Assembly: GCA_019232735.1 (NCBI GenBank)
Contig: JAFANL010000074.1
Span: forward strand, 1 to 14,773
Source of the DNA: Aquitalea sp.
Lineage (GTDB): Bacteria; Pseudomonadota; Gammaproteobacteria; Burkholderiales; Chromobacteriaceae
Reading direction: 5' to 3'
DNA length: 14,773 nucleotides
Both the position numbers and the translations under genes were made by a program. Numbering within the stretch: the first letter of the stretch is position 1; every line of letters starts with the position of its first letter. The notes under the pieces are model-generated. The model searched no databases. It saw only the letters and a program-made list of their open reading frames with translations, and was not told the DNA's origin. Positions 5,943 to 12,256 of the stretch are shown one piece after another.

Positions 5943-7894
5943 CAGTCCTTTCCTCCATGCGGGGGCTCATGCTGCCCCTGTTGCTCGCGCCCCAAGGCCA
6001 GAATAGCCTGACGCAGGCTTTCCTTCAGCGTTTCGCCAAACAGCATGTCGTAGTCTTCCTTTAACTGCTGCATCACGCCTGACAGCATGTTCTTGGCCTG
6101 CAATTCCAGCGCATCCTGCAACCACAGGGACAGCTCCACTTTCATGCGCGGCAGCAGTTTTTCATACATGGCATCAACCAGCGCCCGCTCATCCACCACG
6201 GCGACCGTCTCATCCTTGCGCTGGGCCGGGTGCATCAGGGCCGCTGCGGCGGCAGCTGTTGCCACTGCAGAAACATTCAGCACTTCAACAGCCTTGTGCG
6301 CCTCTGGCTCTGTCGGTGACGCGACTGGCATGGCGGCAGCAAAGCTGGCTCCGGCCAGTTCTGCCAACGGTGGCAGCGGGATGTCCTGCTCGGAGCATTG
6401 CTCAATGGCAGGTACCGCCGGTGAGGCCAAAGGCACAGCCTCCGGCAGCTGCTCCGTCGTCGAGGCGGTCTGCGTGTCAGGCAAACCCTCCGGCTCATCC
6501 ACAAGCTGCTCGGTCAACTCCGGAATGCCAGCCGACTCGGCAGCGACATGAGGCACCCGCTCGCTGGCAAACGGTGACTCACCAAACAGGCCTTCCATGC
6601 CATGGATGACCGGCGGCACCATAGCGCGCCCCGGCACATTGTCCTGCTCGGCTTCACTGTCGACCTCGCTCGGCACTGGCCAACCCTCTTCCTGCGTCAG
6701 CGTGACCGGGGCAGTCAGCTCAGGCAGTGCATGCGCGGGCAGCTCATCCTGCCACTCGGCCTGCAGCATGGGTTCGACCGCCTGGATATCCGCCTCATCC
6801 AGTTCGGTTTCATTCAGCCTGTCGACCTCACCCAGGCTGGGCCAATCTTCCCCCTCCTCATCCAGCGGCTGCAGGGTGGGTAGATCAGACATGGCGGCCT
6901 GCAGTTCTTCGTCGCTGAGCGAGGCAAAGGATTTCTTCTCCGGCCCACTCGCACCGGCATCGAAACGCTGCAAATGCTCCTCATGCGCCAGTGTTTGCTC
7001 GGCAGCGAGCAGCACCTCATCCAGCGAAGTCGGCGTCGTGCTAACCAGCGCCTGCGCCTTGGCCAGCAGCTCGGCGGCGGAAGGAATCTCCTCTTCCGGA
7101 CGACCGATACCACCACCCAGCACGCCAGCGGGCAAGCTATCCAGCGAAATGGACAAGCCACCAGGCAAGGCCGGCGGCGCAGCAAGAGATGGCGTGGCAT
7201 CGACCGCAGCAGGTGCTGCAGTTTCAGCCAGCGACCCGGTTGTGTCAGTCGCCGCAGACTGCCAGATGTCCGCCACTTCGTTTTCAATCTGTTGCGGTGA
7301 CAAGGATTCCAGACCGGGAACCGCAAGCGTTTCCAGTTCGGGAATCACGATGGCGGCTTCGTCACCACCCATGGCCGGCGCCGGTTCCGGGACAATGGCC
7401 GTTACTGCCTCGACAGCGTGTTCGGCTGCCACGGCATCATGCGCATCCAGTACGAAGTCAAAACCATCCACCGCCATCAAGGGTGCCTCAGGCTGCCTGG
7501 AGGGCTCAGCCTGCGGCGGAAGCTGTGGTGCCGACGCGGGCATGGCCACGGCCAGATCCGGCAGTACCTGCTCCAGTGACAACTCATGCGCCAGCACCTC
7601 GCTCAGATCCAACGACGGCAAGGCCGTCAGATCCAGCGGTGCGGACCTGAGCTCCGGCGCCGCCACCTCCAGGTCTTCCAGAGTCAGCTCGGGAATGTCC
7701 AGCTCTACAGGTGCCGCCGGCGCAGCGCCCAACTCATGCTGCATGACGTCCAGCTCACTGGAGAAATCAAAATCCGGCACATCCAGCACTTCATCTTCCA
7801 GCACTGGCACGGCAGATTCGTCTACCACTTCATCCAGCACTGGCAGGTCCAGCTCATCCCAGGAGGGCAGATCAGGCGTTGGCGACTCGTTCAT
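5942..7894 (-). CDS. Large acidic Pro/Ala/Glu-rich protein of unknown function with helical C-terminal domain
   Basis: 650 residues from the ATG at 7894. A GTG at 7900 in the same frame would add two residues and overlap the holC stop as GTGA; neither has a good ribosome site. Residues 1-560 are rich in Ala, Pro, Glu, Asp, Leu and Val and poor in Lys and aromatics, so probably disordered. They contain many hydrophobic-Pro-x-Leu motifs, for example LPVLDEV 17-23, VPVLEDEV 29-36, IPEL 67-70, LPSL 92-95, LPDL 111-114, IPEL 184-187, LPTL 338-341 and IPEL 457-460. Two WPxxxEVD motifs lie at 351-358 and 405-412, and an Ala run at 544-553. Residues 568-636 look like a folded helical domain with aromatics (MYEKLLPRM, LSLWLQDAL, DYDMLFGETL). 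No signal peptide or membrane segment is seen. The single Cys is Cys500. Its location after holC and the 'IPVL-E-V' start recall acidic proteins beside holC in Burkholderia (possibly DUF2486), from memory only. Confidence 0.85.
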   Translation of the reverse strand: MNESPTPDLPSWDELDLPVLDEVVDESAVPVLEDEVLDVPDFDFSSELDVMQHELGAAPAAPVELDIPELTLEDLEVAAPELRSAPLDLTALPSLDLSEVLAHELSLEQVLPDLAVAMPASAPQLPPQAEPSRQPEAPLMAVDGFDFVLDAHDAVAAEHAVEAVTAIVPEPAPAMGGDEAAIVIPELETLAVPGLESLSPQQIENEVADIWQSAATDTTGSLAETAAPAAVDATPSLAAPPALPGGLSISLDSLPAGVLGGGIGRPEEEIPSAAELLAKAQALVSTTPTSLDEVLLAAEQTLAHEEHLQRFDAGASGPEKKSFASLSDEELQAAMSDLPTLQPLDEEGEDWPSLGEVDRLNETELDEADIQAVEPMLQAEWQDELPAHALPELTAPVTLTQEEGWPVPSEVDSEAEQDNVPGRAMVPPVIHGMEGLFGESPFASERVPHVAAESAGIPELTEQLVDEPEGLPDTQTASTTEQLPEAVPLASPAVPAIEQCSEQDIPLPPLAELAGASFAAAMPVASPTEPEAHKAVEVLNVSAVATAAAAAALMHPAQRKDETVAVVDERALVDAMYEKLLPRMKVELSLWLQDALELQAKNMLSGVMQQLKEDYDMLFGETLKESLRQAILALGREQQGQHEPPHGGKD

Positions 7895-7896
7895 GG

Positions 7897-8319
7897 TCAC
7901 TTGTGGCTCATGTCGTGATGTTGGATTGCGTAACCCAGAGCGCGATAGGCCTTGAAGCGGTGGCGCGCAGTGGCCAGCGCAGCCTCATCGGTTCCGACTA
8001 TTTCCAGAATACGCGAAAAATGCTGCGGCGCAGGCGGTAATTCCGGTCCCAGATTCAGCAAAACCGGATGCTGCAGCGCTTCCGGCAGCCGCACCGTCAG
8101 CCAGATCGGCGTTTCCGCTGCCTCGGCGGCATCCAGCCGGCAGTGGGCGATGAACTGGGTATCCCCCAGACACCACAACCGGTTGCTGAAGGTGTCCAGC
8201 GTCCGCTCGTCCTCCAGCCAGACCAGCAGACGCTCTTGCTTGCGAAATACCGTTGCGGCCAGCTTGCAGGCGAACTCCTGCGGCTGGGCCACATTGGTAT
8301 AAAAATCAATCCGCGTCAT
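7897..8319 (-). CDS. holC: DNA polymerase III chi subunit (HolC)
   Basis: 140 residues, the usual size for chi. It begins TRIDFYTNV, followed by a conserved helix with Cys18 (FACKLAATVFRK), LVWLEDE near 32-38, and the LDTFSNRLWCL segment that matches the L-x-x-LW region of the family. Chi is the clamp-loader accessory subunit that, with psi, links the replisome to single-strand binding protein. The ATG lies inside the 3' end of pepA, giving a 14-nt overlap, and its stop abuts or overlaps the start of the next gene. pepA followed by holC is a conserved proteobacterial arrangement, which supports the call. Confidence 0.92.
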   Translation of the reverse strand: MTRIDFYTNVAQPQEFACKLAATVFRKQERLLVWLEDERTLDTFSNRLWCLGDTQFIAHCRLDAAEAAETPIWLTVRLPEALQHPVLLNLGPELPPAPQHFSRILEIVGTDEAALATARHRFKAYRALGYAIQHHDMSHK

Positions 8320-9871
8320 CTTCTACGATTTCAGGCGATTCACGACGCGGACGGCCACGGCGCACGACATTGCCCAGGGCGATGTCGGCACGATCCTGCA
8401 GGAACTGCACCAGGAGCGGCACCGGGCGGCCAGTGGCGCCCTTGTCCTTGCCACTCTTCCAGGCCGTACCGGCAATATCCAGGTGCGCCCAGTCATACGC
8501 CTTGGCAAAGCGCGACAGGAAGCAGGCTGCGGTGATGCTGCCACCCGGACGACCACCGATATTGGCCATATCGGCAAACGGGCTCTTGAGCAATTCCTGG
8601 TACTCGTCCCACAGCGGCATATGCCAAGCCCGGTCGGCGACTTCTTCGCCGGCGGCCAGCAGCTCGCGTGCCAGGCTGTCCTGGTTGCTGTACAGGCCGG
8701 TTGCCACATGCCCCAGCGCAATGACGCAGGCACCGGTCAAGGTGGCCACATCAATCACGGTGGCGGGATTGAAGCGTTCGGCAAAGGTCAGCGCATCACA
8801 CAGGATCAGACGGCCTTCGGCGTCGGTGTTCAGTACTTCGATGGTCTGACCGGACAGGCTGGTGATGATGTCACCCGGCTTTACCGCATTACCAGCCGGC
8901 ATGTTTTCGCAGGCCGGAACGATGGCCAGCAGATTGATCGGCAGTTTCATTTCCACCGCAGCACGGAAGGCGCCCAAGACCGAGGCCGCACCGCACATAT
9001 CGTATTTCATCTCGTCCATGCCTTCGCCCGGTTTGAGCGAAATGCCACCGGAATCAAAGGTGATGCCCTTGCCCACCAGGGCCAGCGGTCGGTCGTTCTT
9101 GTCCTTGGCACCCTGGTACTGCAGCACGATCAGCTTGGGTTCCACCACGCTGCCACGGGCAACGGACAGGAAGGAGTGCAAGCCCATTTCTTCCAGTTGA
9201 GCCTGGCCGTAGATGTCCACGCCGGTACCAAACTCGGCGGCGATGCGCTGAGCTTCTTCGGCCAGATAGGTCGGCGTGCAGATATTGGGCGGCAGATTAC
9301 CCAGATCCTTGGCCAGTCTCATGCCATTGCCGATGGCCAGGCCACGCAGCAGGCCTTTTTCGCCATCTGCCAGATCGCTGCGACGCGGGACCGCCAGCGT
9401 CAGCTTGCGCGGTTCACGTACCGGCTCGTCGGTCTTGCTCTTGAAGCGATCAAAACGGTACAGCACGTCCAGGGTCACCACGGTGGCCTGCTCGATCATC
9501 CATTCGACATCGTGCTTCTTGACGGTCAGCTCGGTCAGATAGCTGACGGCTTCGGAAGCCGAGGTCTGCGTCAGACTGCGAATGGAGCTGCGTACGGCTT
9601 CACGATATTCCTTGGCACGGAAATCCCGCTCCTTGCCCAGCCCGACCAGCATGACACGGTCACACAGGGTATGCGGCACCGAATGCAGCAGCAAGGTGCT
9701 GCCTAGCTTGCCTTCCATATCACCCCTGCGGATGACATCACTGATAAAGCCATTGGAAATGCGGTCCAGCAGGTCGGCAGCAAAGGTCAGCTTGCGCGAT
9801 TCATAGACACCGACGATGACGCAGGCAACGCGCTGTTTTTCCGGGCTGCCGCTTTTTATGTTAAATTCCAT
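8306..9871 (-). CDS. pepA: Leucyl aminopeptidase (PepA, M17 family)
   Basis: 521 residues from the ATG at 9869-9871, set by GGGAG (9878-9882) 6 nt upstream. The open frame reaches 10000, but that extra 43 residues lies in the leader and has no family character. The C-terminal M17 catalytic domain has both metal sites intact: Lys268, Asp273, Lys280, Asp291, Asp350 and Glu352, with Arg354, in VGKGITFDSGG, MKYDM and NTDAEGRL. It releases N-terminal amino acids in the cytoplasm as a hexamer. In E. coli PepA also binds DNA in Xer recombination and carAB control, which cannot be judged here. The C-terminus carries an extra tail of about 25 residues after FLQDRA, basic (VRRGRPRR) then acidic (EDDAD). 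It is the first gene of the minus-strand operon. Confidence 0.97.
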   Translation of the reverse strand: MEFNIKSGSPEKQRVACVIVGVYESRKLTFAADLLDRISNGFISDVIRRGDMEGKLGSTLLLHSVPHTLCDRVMLVGLGKERDFRAKEYREAVRSSIRSLTQTSASEAVSYLTELTVKKHDVEWMIEQATVVTLDVLYRFDRFKSKTDEPVREPRKLTLAVPRRSDLADGEKGLLRGLAIGNGMRLAKDLGNLPPNICTPTYLAEEAQRIAAEFGTGVDIYGQAQLEEMGLHSFLSVARGSVVEPKLIVLQYQGAKDKNDRPLALVGKGITFDSGGISLKPGEGMDEMKYDMCGAASVLGAFRAAVEMKLPINLLAIVPACENMPAGNAVKPGDIITSLSGQTIEVLNTDAEGRLILCDALTFAERFNPATVIDVATLTGACVIALGHVATGLYSNQDSLARELLAAGEEVADRAWHMPLWDEYQELLKSPFADMANIGGRPGGSITAACFLSRFAKAYDWAHLDIAGTAWKSGKDKGATGRPVPLLVQFLQDRADIALGNVVRRGRPRRESPEIVEDDAD

Positions 9872-9993
9872 CTTGTACTCCCGTGTATTGCATGTGTCAG
9901 TTCTTCCACTTCTTGACAGGCCCTCTGTGCATTTGTTTGCCAGAAAGCCCTGCCTGCAGCAGGCGAAGACAGAAGCTGCGTCCATCCCGAAAT

Positions 9994-10023
9994 TTGCCAA
10001 AAACGGCGTTTCAGAGTTATCAA
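9994..10023 (+). promoter_or_regulatory. Candidate lptF promoter
   Basis: TTGCCA (9994-9999, 5 of 6 to the -35 consensus) is followed after 18 nt by TATCAA (10018-10023, 4 of 6 to the -10). Transcription would begin near 10030, about 43 nt before lptF. Its -10 lies next to the pepA -10 on the other strand. Confidence 0.35.
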
Positions 10024-10028
10024 ATCAA

Positions 10029-10058
10029 ATTATCACTACGCTAGTCACAAAAAGTCAA
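10029..10058 (-). promoter_or_regulatory. Candidate sigma-70 promoter for pepA-holC operon
   Basis: On the minus strand TTGACT (10053-10058) and GATAAT (10029-10034) are separated by 18 nt. Each matches consensus at 5 of 6 positions. The predicted start near 10022 gives pepA a leader of about 150 nt. The -35 box lies immediately next to the lptF ribosome site (AAGG, 10060-10063), so pepA and lptF transcription probably interfere. The rest of 9872-10072 shows no further feature I can support. Confidence 0.55.
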
Positions 10059-10072
10059 AAAGGCACTGATAA

Positions 10073-11173
10073 ATGGTTTTTCGTAGAAGCCTGACCAGAG
10101 AATTGACTTTTACCGCCCTGGGCGTGTTTGTCGTCCTGCTGGCCATCATTCTCTCCACCCAGGCGATCAATTTGCTGGGCCGCGCTGCCGAAGGTCAAAT
10201 CGCCAATGAGGCGGTTACCGCCCTCATCGGTTTCTGGGCATTGGGACTGTTCCCCTTGCTGATGATTCTTACCGTTTTCGTTTCCGTGCTGGTGGTCATG
10301 ACCCGCATCTGGCGCGACCATGAAATGGCCGTCTGGCTGTCATCCGGCCTGGCACTGCGTGACTGGGTATGGCCCATCATGCGCTTTACCATCCCCCTGG
10401 CGCTGATGGTGGGCATCGTATCGCTATTCATCGCCCCGTGGGCAGAACAACGCAGCCAGGTTTATGCCGAAATACTCAAACGGCGTGAAGAAATCTCCGC
10501 CATCTCACCGGGCGTGTTCAAGGAATCCGGCTCCGGCAGCAAAGTGTATTTCATTGAAAGTTACGGTGGCGAGCACGGTGCTGCCACCAAGATCTTCATG
10601 CAGGACATGAGTGATGGCAAGGTGGCCAGCATTCTGGCCAAGCGCGGCTACATTACCGCCAACGAGGATAATGAACGCGTCCTGGTACTGGAAGACGGCC
10701 AGCGTTATGTTGGCGAGCCGGGCCAGTCCGATTACGAAGTCGGCAGCTTCAAGCACTATAGTGTGATCATTGGCGGCAACCAGAAGCTGGTCACTCCGCC
10801 GAACAACCGCCAGGCTCAGCCAAGCAGCGCCCTGCTGGGCAGCAGCGACCCTGCCCTGCGCTCCGAGCTGGTCTGGCGCTTGTCCATGCCGCTGAGCTGC
10901 CTGGTGCTGGCCTTGCTGGCCATACCGTTGTCCTATTACAACCCACGTAGCGGCCACGCCCACAATCTGGTGGTGGCCCTGGTGGCATTTTTCCTGTACC
11001 AGAACAGCCTCACCCTGGTCCGCAACTGGATCACCCAGGGCAAGGTGGGCATGGCCAGCATTCTGCTGGTCCACGTGATCGTATTGATCATTTCTGTTTT
11101 GTTGCTGAAATATCGTGACCGCCCGGCCAATACCATGCGCCAGACCCTGAAATTCTTCCTGCACAAGCACTGA
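10073..11173 (+). CDS. lptF: LPS export system permease LptF
   Basis: 366 residues, as usual for the LptF/LptG permease family. With LptG and the ATPase LptB it extracts lipopolysaccharide from the inner membrane and passes it to LptC/LptA. The architecture is visible: three N-terminal membrane segments (about 12-32, 53-77, 103-122), a periplasmic beta-rich domain (about 125-265, jelly-roll in the family), and three C-terminal segments (about 268-287, 297-316, 327-346). Order identifies it as LptF: it is divergent from pepA and directly precedes lptG. AAGG at 10060-10063 lies 9 nt before the ATG. The lptG ATG follows after a 5-nt gap. Confidence 0.95.
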   Translation: MVFRRSLTRELTFTALGVFVVLLAIILSTQAINLLGRAAEGQIANEAVTALIGFWALGLFPLLMILTVFVSVLVVMTRIWRDHEMAVWLSSGLALRDWVWPIMRFTIPLALMVGIVSLFIAPWAEQRSQVYAEILKRREEISAISPGVFKESGSGSKVYFIESYGGEHGAATKIFMQDMSDGKVASILAKRGYITANEDNERVLVLEDGQRYVGEPGQSDYEVGSFKHYSVIIGGNQKLVTPPNNRQAQPSSALLGSSDPALRSELVWRLSMPLSCLVLALLAIPLSYYNPRSGHAHNLVVALVAFFLYQNSLTLVRNWITQGKVGMASILLVHVIVLIISVLLLKYRDRPANTMRQTLKFFLHKH

Positions 11174-11178
11174 GCACG

Positions 11179-12255
11179 ATGAAACTGATTTATCGCTACA
11201 TCATCAGCGCGCTGACCCAGTCCACGCTGTTCACCCTGGCGGCCCTGCTGGGCCTGTACGGCTTCTTCGACATCATTCACGAAGTGCCGGACCTGAACCA
11301 GGGCAATTACAACATCACCAAGATGCTTGGCTATATTGCCCTGCAAGCCCCTGGCCATGCTTATGAACTGATGCCGCTGGCGGTGCTGATCGGCGGCATG
11401 GTGGCCATGACCCAGCTGGCCAGCTCCAGTGAATACACCGTTATCCGTACCTGTGGCATCACGCTGGGTCAGATTGCCCGCACCTTGCTGCTGTTTGGTC
11501 TGGGCTTTGCCATTCTCACCACGGCGCTGGGCGAATTTGTCAGCCCCTACGCCTTGCAGCAGGCCGAACGCATGAAGCTGTCCGCCATGCGCTCGATGGT
11601 GGCGCAAGAGTTCCGCTCCGGCATCTGGGTCAAGGACAACAACAATTTCATCAATGTGCATGAAATGCTGCCCGACACCACCCTGCTTGGTGTGCGCATC
11701 TACCATTACAACGACAATTTCCAGCTGGTGGAAACCCGCTTTGCCGAACGCGGTCATTATCTGCGTGACAACAAGGTATGGCAGTTGAGTAATGTACGGG
11801 AAACGCGCTTGTTCGCCGATCACGTAGAAAGCACCAGCGTGCCGCTGGCACAGTGGAGCTCCATCATCGAGCCGGACATCCTGAACGTGCTGCTGGTGGT
11901 GCCGGAGCAGATGTCGGCACTCAATCTGATCAAGTACATCGAACACCTGAGCGCCAACAAGCAGCAGACCCAGCGCTACGATATCGCGCTGTGGAGCAAG
12001 CTGTTCTATCCGCTGGCCTGTGTATCGATGGCACTGGTGGCACTGGCCTTCACCCCGCAGCAACGCCGCCATGGCCAACTCGGTGTGCGTTTGTTCTCCG
12101 GCATTTGCCTGGGCGTGGGCTTCCACTTTGTCAACCGCCTGTTCGGTCACCTGGGCTTGCTGTACAACTGGAATCCGGTGATTTCCGCCACCGTGCCCAC
12201 CTTGATGTTTCTGTTTGCCGGTATCGCCATCATCCTGAAACAGGAAAGACGCTGA
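11179..12255 (+). CDS. lptG: LPS export system permease LptG
   Basis: 358 residues, partner of LptF in the LptB2FG exporter of the inner membrane. Membrane segments lie at about 12-32, 62-80 and 100-120, then after the periplasmic domain (about 125-268) at 274-292, 302-321 and 334-353. The N-terminal YIISALTQST and the DIIHEVPDL stretch after the first segment are characteristic of LptG, as is LASSSEYTVIRTCGI (80-94) in the cytoplasmic loop that contacts LptB. Cotranscription with lptF (5-nt gap) and glnD (1-nt gap) is very likely. LptB, LptC and LptA genes are not in the window. Confidence 0.95.
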   Translation: MKLIYRYIISALTQSTLFTLAALLGLYGFFDIIHEVPDLNQGNYNITKMLGYIALQAPGHAYELMPLAVLIGGMVAMTQLASSSEYTVIRTCGITLGQIARTLLLFGLGFAILTTALGEFVSPYALQQAERMKLSAMRSMVAQEFRSGIWVKDNNNFINVHEMLPDTTLLGVRIYHYNDNFQLVETRFAERGHYLRDNKVWQLSNVRETRLFADHVESTSVPLAQWSSIIEPDILNVLLVVPEQMSALNLIKYIEHLSANKQQTQRYDIALWSKLFYPLACVSMALVALAFTPQQRRHGQLGVRLFSGICLGVGFHFVNRLFGHLGLLYNWNPVISATVPTLMFLFAGIAIILKQERR

Positions 12256-12256
12256 C

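Noticed and set aside
6597..7955. Long plus-strand open frame of 452 codons, Ser/Ala-rich
   Set aside because: It is the antisense of the low-complexity acidic gene. Ser-rich low-complexity translation is expected from the Glu/Ala/Pro-biased opposite strand, and it also runs into holC.
9872..10000. N-terminal extension of pepA by 43 codons
   Set aside because: The ATG at 9871 has a good GGGAG at 6 nt, and the extension is Cys/Arg-rich with no similarity to M17 enzymes as I know them.
10328..10336. GCCGTCTGG, close to the Neisseria DNA uptake sequence
   Set aside because: It matches only 8 of 10 bases, occurs once within lptF coding sequence, and is not paired as uptake sequences often are.
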